From: an uncultured Verrucomicrobia subdivision 3 bacterium
GTDB taxonomy: Bacteria > Verrucomicrobiota > Verrucomicrobiia > Limisphaerales > UBA11358
Direction: 5' to 3'
Length of the DNA stretch: 64,000 bases
Assembly: GCA_903878805.1 (NCBI GenBank)
Contig: CAIRJF010000033.1
Location: 1-64,000 of the forward strand
The notes below the pieces were generated by a model that was given only the letters and a program-made list of their open reading frames with translations, was not told where the DNA came from and made no database searches. Positions within the stretch are counted from its first letter, which is position 1. Each line of letters opens with the position of its first letter. The position numbers and the translations under genes are program-made. This document shows, one piece after another, positions 7,382 to 17,589 of the stretch.

Positions 7382-10102
7382 TCAACCGGCCTTGTTCACA
7401 TTGTCAGGGCGGTTGGCAAAAAAAAGATACACACACATCCCAAGTCCGACGATGAAAGCCGCCAGCGTCACAAACAACGACCCGTTGGGCAGGCTGAAAT
7501 AAAACTCCACCGTATGCTGGCCGGGCGGCACGGACACGCCGCGCATGAGGAAGTTGCAGCGCAACAGTTCCGCCGGTTTGCCATCCACAGTCACGCGCCA
7601 GTTGGGGTCGTATTTGTCGTTGAGCAGGAGGATTGACGGCGTGGTGGCGGTAGCGGTAAAAATTATTTTCTTGGGCGAGTAGCTTTGGAATTCCACCGTG
7701 CCGGAATTTTCATTCGTGGCCACGGACGGCAAATCTTTTTGCGGCGTGGAGATCAAAACAGTTTTTGCCGGATCGAAATTGAGGTCGGCGAGCGTTTGCA
7801 GGTTGGCGGTGTCGTTGGTGTTGACCTGCCAGTTGCCGTAAAGTTTCGCCCGCGGCAGTGCGCCGGTGAAGTCGAAGAGCGCGTAGCGTCCGTTGGGGTC
7901 CGGCGCGGCGGTGAGTTCTTCGAGCCGTTGCGGATTGAGGATGCCGGGCTTGGGCACAATTTCAAAACGCTGGACGATGTGAAAGCGGTGCTGCACCGGG
8001 TCGAGCTGCTGGTTCATCACGTCGAGGTAGCCAGCGGGGCCAAGAAGATAGCGGGTGTTGGCCAGTTCCCAGCGGCGGGCAAAGAGCGGCGCAGATTCCT
8101 GCGTGCCGCGCGGGGACAGCGCCTCAAGATACGTCTTCAAATCTTCCGCGACGCGCGACATCTGGATCCAGTCGAGGCACTGGATGTTGTAATACGGAAA
8201 GTGGTGTTGCATCCATTCGATGCGATAAACTTGATCTAATAATTCCATACCTGCCGGCGCGCGGAATGGCAACGCGGCCACGCGATGTTCGTAGGGTTTT
8301 TCCCGGAGAAATTCGACGATGGGATTGAGCGTGCCAACCTCGTATTTTTGTTTGTAATCCCAATGGATCACGAACGGCAAATCGGCGCGGCCCAGATCAA
8401 AAACCAGAAATGCGCCGAGCAGAATACCGCCGAGCTTGGCGCGCGGCCCGGTAAAATAGCCGGCGATGACCAGCATCAGAATCAACAACGCCACAGCCAG
8501 CAGCGCAACAAACCAGCCGATTTGCCCGAGGCTGAAGGTCGCAATCTGGTTGGCGAGAATGTCATCGGGATACCCCATTTTTTTGAGGTAGCTGACGAAG
8601 CTAGTTTTTTGAGAGGCAAAAATCATCCAGCCCAAGAGGCTCGCCCCAAAAATTCCCGCGCCGGTGAAGGCACATTTGCGGTCAAAATTTCCGGCGCGCG
8701 CCAACCAGCTTTTTAACAGCGCGACTAGGCCGGCCGATTTTGTATTGGCTGCGTTCAGATAGCGCTGGCTCAAGATGTTCACCGCGTAAGCAAAAAGAAT
8801 CGCCACTGCCCAGCTCAAAAACATCATGAATTTGATCGGATTGCGGATGGTTGAGAAATAAGGAAGTTTATAGACCATCCCATAAAACAAGGGCGCAAAA
8901 CGTCCCCAGGCCAGCGGCAGGGAAATCACCACCACCGCCGCCCAAAACCAGATCATTTTTTTCTGCGCATCCGGGAAAGGCGAATCTTTCTTCCGCAATG
9001 ATTGCGCCACCGCCCACACAGCCAGCAGGCAGACGAGGATGCCGCAGTAATTATTGCCGCCCGAAAAGCGCATTACTCCTGACGGCGGCGTGCCGGTGGC
9101 GCCGCTGTCAATGAAACGGTCTATCTCCGGGCTGCGCCCCATGCCGCCCCAATAGACGCCGCCTTCATAATACGGCTGCAACTGCGGCATCATGCCATTG
9201 GGCGTGTCCATTTTGTAACCGAATACACCAGGAACGAAGACGGCCAGCGTTTCGGTTTTGGGCAGGCTCCATTGTGTGGCCCAGTCCCAATGTTGCAATT
9301 TGGTTTCGGTATCCTGCGCCGTCCCCGCCACGCCATGAATCGAGGTGCCGACCAAGGAAGTGACAGATTGCGCTGCGATGAAACCTGCAAATATAGCGAT
9401 GGTTGCCACCCTTCCAAACCCGCGCAAAGTTTTGGCAGCCATTGAACCTCCGGTTTCCATCAAGGACTTGAACAGGACAAAACCAGCGATGAAAATACTG
9501 TAAAGAGCGCCAATGTCGGCTGCCTCGATGACATTGAGGCCAACGCAAAAGCCCGCGAGGGCAATGCGCACCCACCGCGTCAAACTCCCGGTTTCAAAGG
9601 TATTGGCCTCAATCAGTGCCAGCGCCAAAAAATTTAGTGCCAGGGCGATTTGGTGGGAGGCCGTGCCCCAGCAAGCATCGCAAAATGCAGTGGAACCCAG
9701 CATCGCGGCCAGCGCCCCCAAGACGGTGGCCAGCGGCGCAAACTTCAGGCTGCGAAAATAAGCCCACGCTCCCAAGCCGACCATGAACAAAGCAACCGGA
9801 GCCAGAAATTTTGAAAAGCCTACCGGTCCCAGGACAAATTTAACGAAAGCGGTAATGCCCAAAGCGAATGAGCCGGCGGCAAAGCCCACATCATTTAAGT
9901 CGTCCCAAGCCCCAGTCAACGCGTCAGGGAGTTTGAGCCAGTCCACGTTTTGCTGGCCTAGCGGGCCGTCGTTGGCAAAGTGCACATAGCCCGGTAGAAA
10001 ACTCCGCCAGAACAGCACCACCAGAATGACAGTCAAAATTACCACGAGCCACATACCTGAATGACTCGGCGGGTTCTTCTTTTCGATTTGGCTGGATTTC
10101 AT
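7382..10102 (-). CDS. Large polytopic membrane protein, YfhO-like
   Basis: About 906 residues. An N-terminal span is followed by the loop SFLPGYVHFANDGPLGQQN, a dozen or so further hydrophobic segments, and then a large extracytoplasmic C-terminal part. The tail (LLLNDKYDPNWRVTVDGKPA, then GVSVPPGQHTVEFYF, then a last membrane helix) is the hallmark of YfhO-family GT-C-like proteins. B. subtilis YfhO is linked to sugar decoration of lipoteichoic acid; the function here is unknown. Two starts are possible: ATG 10102, used here, and ATG 10150, which adds 16 residues. Neither has a strong ribosome site. Its place beside a GT4 gene suggests a role in envelope glycan assembly. Confidence 0.78.
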   Translation of the reverse strand: MKSSQIEKKNPPSHSGMWLVVILTVILVVLFWRSFLPGYVHFANDGPLGQQNVDWLKLPDALTGAWDDLNDVGFAAGSFALGITAFVKFVLGPVGFSKFLAPVALFMVGLGAWAYFRSLKFAPLATVLGALAAMLGSTAFCDACWGTASHQIALALNFLALALIEANTFETGSLTRWVRIALAGFCVGLNVIEAADIGALYSIFIAGFVLFKSLMETGGSMAAKTLRGFGRVATIAIFAGFIAAQSVTSLVGTSIHGVAGTAQDTETKLQHWDWATQWSLPKTETLAVFVPGVFGYKMDTPNGMMPQLQPYYEGGVYWGGMGRSPEIDRFIDSGATGTPPSGVMRFSGGNNYCGILVCLLAVWAVAQSLRKKDSPFPDAQKKMIWFWAAVVVISLPLAWGRFAPLFYGMVYKLPYFSTIRNPIKFMMFLSWAVAILFAYAVNILSQRYLNAANTKSAGLVALLKSWLARAGNFDRKCAFTGAGIFGASLLGWMIFASQKTSFVSYLKKMGYPDDILANQIATFSLGQIGWFVALLAVALLILMLVIAGYFTGPRAKLGGILLGAFLVFDLGRADLPFVIHWDYKQKYEVGTLNPIVEFLREKPYEHRVAALPFRAPAGMELLDQVYRIEWMQHHFPYYNIQCLDWIQMSRVAEDLKTYLEALSPRGTQESAPLFARRWELANTRYLLGPAGYLDVMNQQLDPVQHRFHIVQRFEIVPKPGILNPQRLEELTAAPDPNGRYALFDFTGALPRAKLYGNWQVNTNDTANLQTLADLNFDPAKTVLISTPQKDLPSVATNENSGTVEFQSYSPKKIIFTATATTPSILLLNDKYDPNWRVTVDGKPAELLRCNFLMRGVSVPPGQHTVEFYFSLPNGSLFVTLAAFIVGLGMCVYLFFANRPDNVNKAG

Positions 10103-10384
10103 AGAATGAATGGATGCATCAAGCTCCAGAACGTTCAATGATAACGTCATTGAAATTCCAAAGTCCCAGGGAACACCAGAAACGAAGGGTCATGTTCCGT
10201 GGCTCCCCGAACGATGTCAAGACAGTGGTGCGGGTTGGCCAGTGTGAACATCACCGGTTAATGTAATATTGCAATAAATGTGAATAGCTGGCAGAGTTTT
10301 TCAATAATAATTTTCTGTCGGCAATCTTATGAGTCACTGGTTCGTGGCCTTGAGTAAATTTTGCTTGATTCCCATGTTTTAAAT

Positions 10385-11278
10385 ATGAGCGGCAACCTTA
10401 TCTTGACGACCGTTTATGGTTTGAATGTGAATCAGGTCAGACCTTTTTTTTCCTCATTAAGCGCGGTGGGCTTTTCCGGAAAAACGATTGTTTTTGCGAG
10501 CAACATTTCCGAAGAATGCCGGGCCATGATGGCTGATCATCATGCAGAAATTATTGATTTTGAATCTCTCGGGCTCCAGCTTGTCTATGCAAGTCTGGCC
10601 AAACGTTTGTTGTCCCTGCCAAAAGCGGTTTTTCGCGGATACTGGCAGCATCCCAAAGACGAAAGATGTCTGCTGGTCAACTGTTGGAGATTTTTTGCTT
10701 ATCATAAATACCTTTTGGCACTGACGGAGAAGCCAGAATTCATTTTGCTGGCGGACTCTCGGGATGTCGTCTTTCAGGCTAATCCCTTTGTATTTACCCC
10801 TGGACTTTCGGTCGCTTCGGAGTGTGTGCACGGCAAAATTAGCCAGTCCCGCGGCAATTCCAAATGGCTTTGGGAGGCAGCTGGTTTCTCGCAATTAAAA
10901 AAACTTGGCGACCTTACCCCCGTATGTGCTGGCACGACGGCGGCAGATTATGATTCAATGATCAAATATTTGGGCTTGATGACTAGTTCGCTTAAAGACC
11001 GTTTTTTTTGGGGATTATTTGACAGTGTTGATCAAGGTCTGCATAACTATTTTGTCCACAACCAAATGATCAAACCGTTGCAAATTCATACCAATTGGCA
11101 CGGCCCGTTCCTGACGCTGGACAGCGAGACCGTCCGTCTCGGAAACAAAAACGCCGATGGCTGGCTCTGCAACCAGAATGGTTCGGTTGTTCCCATTGTG
11201 CACCAATACGACCGAATAAAAGGCCTTTATCAAAAGAACGAAACCGTGCCGCCCGTCTGGCAATTTTTGGTTCACTGA
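10385..11278 (+). CDS. Putative GT-A-type glycosyltransferase
   Basis: 297 residues, no signal peptide. The start LILTTVYGLNVNQVRPFFSS resembles the first strand/helix of GT-A transferases. EFILLADSRDVVFQANPF supplies the DxD-like (DSRD) metal/nucleotide motif, and NWHGPFLTLD and VVPIVHQYDRIK lie near the end, similar to C-terminal parts of sialyl/galactosyl-type families. I do not recognise the exact family. ATG 10385 is preferred over TTG 10361. Codon use and base composition are clearly AT-richer than in most of the window. The next gene begins one base after its stop. The 280 bases between this gene and the divergent YfhO-like gene must hold both promoters; they are AT-rich with no site I can name. 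Confidence 0.6.
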   Translation: MSGNLILTTVYGLNVNQVRPFFSSLSAVGFSGKTIVFASNISEECRAMMADHHAEIIDFESLGLQLVYASLAKRLLSLPKAVFRGYWQHPKDERCLLVNCWRFFAYHKYLLALTEKPEFILLADSRDVVFQANPFVFTPGLSVASECVHGKISQSRGNSKWLWEAAGFSQLKKLGDLTPVCAGTTAADYDSMIKYLGLMTSSLKDRFFWGLFDSVDQGLHNYFVHNQMIKPLQIHTNWHGPFLTLDSETVRLGNKNADGWLCNQNGSVVPIVHQYDRIKGLYQKNETVPPVWQFLVH

Positions 11279-11279
11279 C

Positions 11280-12086
11280 ATGAAAACTTTCATTGCCGGC
11301 GGCGGTCTCGGCGATTGCATCCTGATTCTGAACAAATACCGGCAACTCGCTGCACCCGGCGACAAGCTGATTTATTATCTCGCCGCCAAACAAGCTGGCA
11401 CGCAAAAAGTCATCGCGGAATTTTGGGCCGGCCAAGGCGTGAACCATGAAATCCAGATTGTGCCGGAAATCCGCACGCCCTTGAGCCATTACGACCGCGC
11501 GCAGTGCCGGAAATTGAACCCGCTGATTTACGGCACGGGCTTCATCATGGTCGAGAAATTCAAATTCGTCCTGTATCCGTTCGATGCGTTCGCCACGCCG
11601 ACGCTGGAGCTGGCGGCCAATCCCTCGCCGCACCGGAATTATTTTGTAGTGCAGGCCGATGCCGGCACGATGAAATACCGCGGTCACAAAAACTGGCTGC
11701 ACACCGGCTGGATTAACGACTTTATCGCCGCCGGGCGGGCGACCGGATTGCAATGCGTTGTGCTCGGCACCAAGGACATCGGTTTGCAAGGCGCGGATCA
11801 CGCGCACTACGGTATTCCGTTGAAAGACCTGTTTGGGATCATCCGCGAGGCGGAATTTGTGATGGGTCTGCAAGGCTTCATCACCATCGCCGCGCTGCAA
11901 CTGCGGAAAAAGGTGCTGCTCAAGCGTGAAAACTGTCGCGTCATCCTCAACTATTTTCACCCGCGATGGCGGACACACGGCAAAATCTTTTCCGAACCGC
12001 CCGTCTGGCCCGCGCACAAAACCCAGGAGTTGTTGAAGTGGGCGTTGACTAATCCCAGCCAAGCTGTAAACAAGGCTCGAATCTGA
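11280..12086 (+). CDS. GT9-like (heptosyltransferase-fold) protein
   Basis: 268 residues. The start FIAGGGLGDCILILNKYRQL matches the GxGD loop of GT9/ADP-heptose transferase folds. YFVVQADAGTMKYRGHKNWL and LKDLFGIIREAEFVMGLQGF correspond to the second Rossmann-like half, where the donor is held. It is shorter than typical heptosyltransferases (about 350 residues), and the usual acidic donor motif is not obvious, so the activity is uncertain. It is co-transcribed with the preceding transferase-like gene (one-base gap) and probably with the FkbM methyltransferase 24 bases later. Confidence 0.62.
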   Translation: MKTFIAGGGLGDCILILNKYRQLAAPGDKLIYYLAAKQAGTQKVIAEFWAGQGVNHEIQIVPEIRTPLSHYDRAQCRKLNPLIYGTGFIMVEKFKFVLYPFDAFATPTLELAANPSPHRNYFVVQADAGTMKYRGHKNWLHTGWINDFIAAGRATGLQCVVLGTKDIGLQGADHAHYGIPLKDLFGIIREAEFVMGLQGFITIAALQLRKKVLLKRENCRVILNYFHPRWRTHGKIFSEPPVWPAHKTQELLKWALTNPSQAVNKARI

Positions 12087-12110
12087 TTTTCTTGCAGCTA
12101 TATTTCATCA

Positions 12111-12887
12111 ATGAATTTATTTCGCCCCGGCTTTTTGAAAGGTGCCTTCAAACATTTGTCCATTCTGCCACGCTTAATTTTCACGGTGCGCGGCTGGCCC
12201 AACCTGTTGGCAGATTGTATCGGACAGGACGGAAAACCATACCAATTGCGAACCAGTTCCGGTGTTACTTGCGAAATTCGACCCGGAGCTTCCGACTGGT
12301 GGATTTTTTTGGAGATATTTGTCTTTGGAATTTATCGCCGGGCTCAAGAGGACATCTACCGAGCCAGTGTCATTATTGACATCGGCGCCAACGTCGGATT
12401 TTTTGGTCTTTATGCTTCCTCAATCAATCCCGGCGTGAAGGTTCATGCATTTGAGCCCTTTCCAAAAAACGCAGATCAGCTTTGCAAAAACATGACTCTA
12501 AATCCAAGCAGTCACATAAATCTTCATCAAGCTGCTGTTACTGACAAGACAGGAATGATGAAACTTTATTTTTCACCCGGCGATGATTCAGGCTGCACGC
12601 TTAATGAAGTCCGGGAACAATCTTATTCCGTGAAAACCGTCGGCATCAACGAAGTCTTTGCCACTTGTGGCATCACTAAATGTGACCTCTTAAAAATAGA
12701 TTGCGAAGGTAGTGAACTTTCCATTTTGCGGGCAGCTACATCATCTGTGTTACTTGCTACTCAAGCCATCATCATGGAATACCATATTCTGGCTGAAGTT
12801 GAAACCATTAAGAATATCCTTTCCGCTGCTGGCTTCAAGTGTGAAGTTATTACTCCGATTAAAACTATATACGCCAAACGCAACTAG
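12111..12887 (+). CDS. FkbM-family SAM-dependent methyltransferase
   Basis: The class I methyltransferase motifs are clear: VIIDIGANVGFFGLYASSIN (motif I), VHAFEPFPKNADQL (acidic loop), LLKIDCEGSELSILR (motif IV region) and IIMEYHILAEVE. FkbM proteins usually O-methylate sugars or natural products; in an operon of sugar transferases, methylation of a surface glycan is the natural inference. It has 258 residues with no export signal. The base composition is noticeably AT-rich. A second, unlinked FkbM protein lies at 51415-52200. Confidence 0.88.
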   Translation: MNLFRPGFLKGAFKHLSILPRLIFTVRGWPNLLADCIGQDGKPYQLRTSSGVTCEIRPGASDWWIFLEIFVFGIYRRAQEDIYRASVIIDIGANVGFFGLYASSINPGVKVHAFEPFPKNADQLCKNMTLNPSSHINLHQAAVTDKTGMMKLYFSPGDDSGCTLNEVREQSYSVKTVGINEVFATCGITKCDLLKIDCEGSELSILRAATSSVLLATQAIIMEYHILAEVETIKNILSAAGFKCEVITPIKTIYAKRN

Positions 12888-12959
12888 ATCCCCCCGTAAA
12901 ACTCATGAAACCTACAATAGTGTTTTGCAGAGGATTCAATTGTGAAAAGCAAATATCAG

Positions 12960-14269
12960 TCAGAGATGCAAAGGACTCCTTCCAATCGCCGAGACAGTGC
13001 CCGTGCAGATGAATGGGATGCCATGTGATGAGCCATCACCGGCAGCGGTGGTTATTTTCATGGTTTGGGTTTCCGTATAAATCCCATTAACCGGCGTGGT
13101 ATCGGTTGTGGTTTTACTCAAAACACCATTGAAGTAAAATTTCAAACTGCTGCCGCCATTGATGAACGTGTCGTCAAACATTATGCCGGCAATCTGAAGT
13201 CCGCTTACAGTGGAATTTGCTAATCCCGTCATAGTATTTTGCTTGCCTGAAGTAATCTTGGGTTCACCCGAATTGAAACTCATAATGTCAGAAACATTCA
13301 ACATGATGTTAGTGCCATTAAGCACAACCACTCCATTGCCCACCAACGCCAAAGTCGCATTTGTGGGAAAACTGTTCGTCGGCCAATTTCCTTCTAAATG
13401 TTCATCAAGCGCCAGCGCGTTCAAAATGCCTTTAGTTGTCAGTGAAGAACGGAGATTGGCGATGCCGTGGTCAATACAAGGCTATTGGTATTGCTGTCAC
13501 CTTGCTTGAACAGTTCAAGACGGATTGTCAAGTTTAGTGAAGGCAGAGTAATTACCGGTGGTGTGGTGGATTCAATGGTATACAATTGAGCGACTTCGTT
13601 GGAGGAAAAGGCACGGTTGTAAATTCGGATGTCATCAATAACGCCTGGAAAATATTCACTATACCCATTATCAATAACTTGGCCGACAATCAACTCGCCA
13701 ATTCCTGTGAAGGTTGCTTTCGGTGTGTTTGCATATTCCACTCCGTCAATGAACATTTGAACGTTTCCAGAGCTATAAACACAAACTAACTGATGCCATG
13801 AAGCATCCGGGCTTACCCCAGAAAAAACCGCTTGATTCGGCCCGTCGAAATGCACACCCCAGTCCGGCTGGAGAAAACATCCAAACACCGCATTGTAAGT
13901 ATTCTGTGAATCTCCATAATCAATTGCGACAAAAGTGCCGCCATTTGTAACCACGCTATCAGCCTTCACCCATAGGCTCAAAGTCCGATCAGCCGCACCA
14001 GAAGGAAGCGGTGAACTTGGTGAGGTGGACAACATATAGCTGCTCAAACCGTCAAAATGAAACGCCCGATTGGCAGTGCCAAATCGGTCGGGACATGGGG
14101 TTGCCCCATAGTTGGTAAGGTCGTTGCCAAATCCGCTCGCGTCTTTACTATTTCCACTGAACGGATAATAAGCCACCAAACCGTTGGTGAGGAAGGATTG
14201 AGCCTGAACCTGAACGGCCACACACGCGGTGATGGCGAGAATCCAAGACGGAATTTTATTTGTCTTCAT
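12960..14269 (-). pseudogene. Secreted LamG-domain protein broken by a frameshift
   Basis: The first frame (ATG 14269 to stop near 13439) encodes a signal peptide (IPSWILAITACVAVQVQAQ) and a LamG/concanavalin-type domain: GLVAYYPFSGNSKDASGFGN, RTLSLWVKADS, WHQLVCVYSSGNVQMFIDGV and GVIDDIRIYNRAFSSNEV. It ends abruptly after LVLTTASPISVLH. A second frame, shifted by one base relative to the first and open from about 13475 to 12960, continues with LRSSLTTKGILNALALDEHL, then TSGKQNTMTGLAN and GTVSAIGRSPLHL. These look like a C-terminal domain repeated on other verrucomicrobial secreted proteins. One indel near 13460-13480 would rejoin them into about 435 residues. Possible causes are a true mutation, a sequencing error or programmed slippage; no slippery run is seen. 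Confidence 0.72.
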
Positions 14270-14450
14270 AGTATTTTCCCAGTTTAGAAACAACATGCCC
14301 TGACATTATCCTGTGTCCGGTGCATTGGCCTGCCGTATGAGGCGTTCTGCATCAGACAGACAATCCTCCACAGGTATAGTTTTTTCCCAAAAAAGCACAA
14401 GAAAAACTACCGCGATGATATGTCTTGATTAGTGATTTTTCCGGCTGCTT

Positions 14451-15311
14451 TTATTTACCAACTTCCATCTGGCATTGAAATTTTTCCGGCCAGTTCACAT
14501 GAGGCGCGAGCGTGGCCGCATCCATGTGCGTGGCGAGCGAGGGCACGGGCATGACGAGTCGGTAGCGCCGACCAAAAATGATTTGCCGCCAGTTGTAATA
14601 CCAGGCAAACATCTGGCTGGCTCCCCGGTAGCGGGAAACGAACGGTTGCGTCAGCAAATCCAGCGGGTTCAAAACGTGGTGCTTGGTGAGGCTCAACCAC
14701 ATGGCGGCATCCACGTTCCAACGCCGGATTTTCGTGTAACAGCGGAAGGCGTCGCAGGTGGCTTGCAAAGTTTTTTTCCGCGTCAAGAATGTGCAGGTGG
14801 TGCCGTTGGCCGTGCGCCAGACCTGACCCTGCTCGACAGCCAGCCGCATTTTGTGCCGATGATATTCGTCGCGGTGCAGGTCTAGATGGTCGGCGAGGGA
14901 GCAGAAATCAATTTCAGGCTGGTGCTTCAGCAGATCCAGCGCGAGGTGAAAACTGTCCGGCAGGTAAAAATAATCGTCCTCGGCGAGATAGACAAATTCG
15001 GCGGCGTCCTGGCCGGTCAAAATTTCGAGCTGCCGGCCGAAAGTATCCTGATTGCCGAGACCCGGCAGGCGCAGCAGCACGAAGTCTTCTGCCGGGAACA
15101 GCGTGGTGAACAACGTTTCATATTCCGGCGGGCAGCGGTCGAGCAGCACCCACACTTTCGCGCGCAAATTACCGAGCGAAGCCTTGAACGAGCGCAGGCA
15201 TAATTCCGCGAGGCGGTATTTGGAGTCCGCATGGATGGGCGCCGGCATACGGGAAATTCCCGGATAAATCCGGTAGGCCACGGCCACGTCGTATTTTCGT
15301 TCCTCGCTCAC
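14451..15311 (-). CDS. Putative GT-A glycosyltransferase
   Basis: About 286 residues, no signal peptide. KYDVAVAYRIYPGISRMP begins the fold. AELCLRSFKASLGNLRAKVW and VLLDRCPPEYETLF follow, and AAEFVYLAEDDYFYLPDSFH carries the acidic metal-binding motif (EDD). CSLADHLDLHRDEYHRHKMR and NVDAAMWLSLTKHHVLNPLD come later. The frame is open upstream to 15416 but would then overlap the divergent methyltransferase. GTG 15311 (15317 is an alternative) is chosen because it immediately precedes conserved-looking sequence. The exact family is not recognised. It sits inside the glycan island, convergent with the broken LamG gene's side and divergent from the methyltransferase. Confidence 0.65.
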   Translation of the reverse strand: MSEERKYDVAVAYRIYPGISRMPAPIHADSKYRLAELCLRSFKASLGNLRAKVWVLLDRCPPEYETLFTTLFPAEDFVLLRLPGLGNQDTFGRQLEILTGQDAAEFVYLAEDDYFYLPDSFHLALDLLKHQPEIDFCSLADHLDLHRDEYHRHKMRLAVEQGQVWRTANGTTCTFLTRKKTLQATCDAFRCYTKIRRWNVDAAMWLSLTKHHVLNPLDLLTQPFVSRYRGASQMFAWYYNWRQIIFGRRYRLVMPVPSLATHMDAATLAPHVNWPEKFQCQMEVGK

Positions 15312-15414
15312 GGCCACACACTCTAAATGTGTGAGCGGTGGGTGGCAATTATGGAATTCCCCCCAGCGGGGGTTTACTTGACAAGCGCGGGCGCGGCAAC
15401 TAGCTTTTCGCCCC

Positions 15415-16170
15415 ATGAATCATGGCGGGAATGAGCCAATAGGCGCAACAAAGACGGGGATGTTGGAGCGTTGTCTGGAAAAATTTTACCGCAGCTCGGT
15501 TAGCCGTTTTTATAATTACCACGATTATCGGCTGAAAAAATTCGTCCGCGAACTCAGTCAGTCCGTGCTCCCCGATGAAGTGCTGCTGGATGTCGGCGCG
15601 GGTAACTGCCAGTATAAAAAAGATTTTGCCGGTCGTTGCAAATACATCAGTCAGGACATCGGCGACAAAGATTATTGCTTCACTTACGACCAGATTGACA
15701 TCCGTTCAGAAATTTATGCCATTCCGCTGCCTGACGCGAGCGTGGACGTGATTCTTTGCACGCAGGTGCTGGAGCATCTCAAGTATCCGGTCAAGGCGTT
15801 GCAGGAATTGCACCGGCTTTTGAAACCCGGCGGCCGACTCTATCTGACCGTGCCGTTCGCAGCGGAGGAACACATGCTGCCTTATGACTATTTTCGCTAC
15901 ACCCGTTATTCGCTGGATTTTTTGATGCAGGAGCAGGGATTTTTGCCGCCGCAAATCAGCCCGCAAGGCGGACGCTTCATATTTTTCGGAAAAACAATCA
16001 AAGATTTGTTTCCTTTGCTCACCAACCGGCCGTGGCTGCAAAAAACCCTCTGGTTGCTCCAAGCTCCCGTCGTAATTCCGCTAGTGTTCGTGTTGTATTT
16101 TCTGGACGGTCTTGATCGCGACAAAAATCTGACGCAGAATTACGACGTTATAGCACGGAAACCAAAATGA
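15415..16170 (+). CDS. Class I SAM-dependent methyltransferase
   Basis: Methyltransf_11-like. LLDVGAGNCQYKKDFAGRCK is motif I, DVILCTQVLEHLKYPVKALQ is the post-motif region with the typical EHL, and ELHRLLKPGGRLYLTVPFAA is motif III. A hydrophobic stretch near the C-terminus (PVVIPLVFVLYFLDGLDR) could associate with the membrane. It has 251 residues. This type is common in O-antigen and exopolysaccharide loci; its acceptor is unknown. It is divergent from the 14451-15311 gene and convergent with the flippase gene. Confidence 0.85.
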   Translation: MNHGGNEPIGATKTGMLERCLEKFYRSSVSRFYNYHDYRLKKFVRELSQSVLPDEVLLDVGAGNCQYKKDFAGRCKYISQDIGDKDYCFTYDQIDIRSEIYAIPLPDASVDVILCTQVLEHLKYPVKALQELHRLLKPGGRLYLTVPFAAEEHMLPYDYFRYTRYSLDFLMQEQGFLPPQISPQGGRFIFFGKTIKDLFPLLTNRPWLQKTLWLLQAPVVIPLVFVLYFLDGLDRDKNLTQNYDVIARKPK

Positions 16171-16187
16171 CCGGACGTTGTGGAGTT

Positions 16188-17414
16188 TTAATGATGTCGG
16201 CGCACCGCCAGCAGCCAGAACGCAAACAACAACCCGAACGCCGTGGCCGCCGCCACAGGCATGGCGTGAAGCAGGCCAGTCGTGGTTTTTCCGATATGCA
16301 GCAAGGCGAGCCAGTAAGCCAGTCCCAGTCCGCCGTAAAGTAGTGCAATTTTTAGCCAGCGGCTGGCCAGTGCCCACAAGGCCACTGCTTGGAGCAACCC
16401 CACAAAAACCATCGTCAACGCCAATGGCGGAATCATCGCTGCAGCTTCAGGCGTGTTACGGCCCATTAGTTTGAGGCAAAACGCGCGAAGCACAATCAGC
16501 GCGCCGGCTCCGCCGAGCAGCCCGGCGGCATAAAGCCCGATTAATTTCAGCTGTGCACCGAAAGCCGTAGGTGTGCGGTCACTCGATCGGTGCGTAAAGA
16601 GCACGGTGAGCAGCGGAGCGACGGTCATCGGCAAGGCGACCGCGAGCCGCTCGGCGGCGGCGTAGGCGTCCCGCGCGGCCGGGGAAAAATATTTTTGCGC
16701 AACCAACTGGTCGCCTTGCATGAAAAAGTAACCGCCGCTAACACACGCCGCACTGACCAAAAAGTATTCCACAAACTCCCGGTTCCAAGGCGAAAGCGGC
16801 TTAACTTTCGCGTTGCCCGGTAGGTTCTTTTTCCAGAACAGCAGCACTAGATTCGCCGCCAGCATAAACACGGATGCCATCACCGCCGTTTCGGCCACCG
16901 GATAGCGGGGTAGCAGCACGCCACAAAATGCCAGACGCAAAAAAACGGCAAGCAGACCAATTAGAGCAAGCCGTTTGAACCATGCCAGCCCCTGGCAAAG
17001 CGCGGTGGCAAATGATCCCCACAACCCCGCGAACACGCAAAGCAACGCGACCACCATCAGGCTGTTGCGCGGAAAATTAAAAAAAACGCTCAACGGTTTT
17101 ACCAGCACGATGGCGAAACACGAACCCGCCACCGTTAGCCAGAACAGTGATTTGCGGCAGCCTGCCAGCAAACCTTCCAACCGTGCGTCATCACCGTGAA
17201 ATTTGAAGCGTGCAATGTAATGGGTGATCGCCGTGGTGGCGATGGCCAGCGGCAGCCCTAGAAAACTGGTGAAACCGATGGTGTTGTTCGTCAAACCGTA
17301 TTCGCCATCATGCAACAAAAGACGGCCAATAATAGCTTGAAAGGCGTAATTACCCAGTCCGGCCAGAAAACTGACCACCGTCAAAATGATGCCGCTGCGC
17401 CAAAGTTGGTTCAT
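16188..17414 (-). CDS. Polysaccharide/lipid-linked sugar flippase (Wzx/MVF-like)
   Basis: 408 residues with about 11-12 predicted membrane helices, starting SGIILTVVSFLAGLGNYAFQ and including GFTSFLGLPLAIATTAITHY, GGYFFMQGDQLVAQKYFSPA and AAAERLAVALPMTVAPLLTV. This is the pattern of the polysaccharide biosynthesis/MATE-like superfamily, which moves lipid-linked glycans across the inner membrane. It is the only flippase candidate in the glycan island, so it likely serves the transferases around it. It is convergent with the methyltransferase before it. Confidence 0.8.
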   Translation of the reverse strand: MNQLWRSGIILTVVSFLAGLGNYAFQAIIGRLLLHDGEYGLTNNTIGFTSFLGLPLAIATTAITHYIARFKFHGDDARLEGLLAGCRKSLFWLTVAGSCFAIVLVKPLSVFFNFPRNSLMVVALLCVFAGLWGSFATALCQGLAWFKRLALIGLLAVFLRLAFCGVLLPRYPVAETAVMASVFMLAANLVLLFWKKNLPGNAKVKPLSPWNREFVEYFLVSAACVSGGYFFMQGDQLVAQKYFSPAARDAYAAAERLAVALPMTVAPLLTVLFTHRSSDRTPTAFGAQLKLIGLYAAGLLGGAGALIVLRAFCLKLMGRNTPEAAAMIPPLALTMVFVGLLQAVALWALASRWLKIALLYGGLGLAYWLALLHIGKTTTGLLHAMPVAAATAFGLLFAFWLLAVRRHH

Positions 17415-17589
17415 TTCTTATCTGGATGTGATGCGATGCCTAAAATGACCCGGAAATTATCCATTAAAAAAATTTCAACGCGAGCCTATTCAAAAGCCCG
17501 ACTCACCATGGTCGCGCCGCCATACCACGACCGACCGCGCAGCGGTGTGGATTCCGGCCAAAACACATTGCAACAAAATACTCGCAGGA

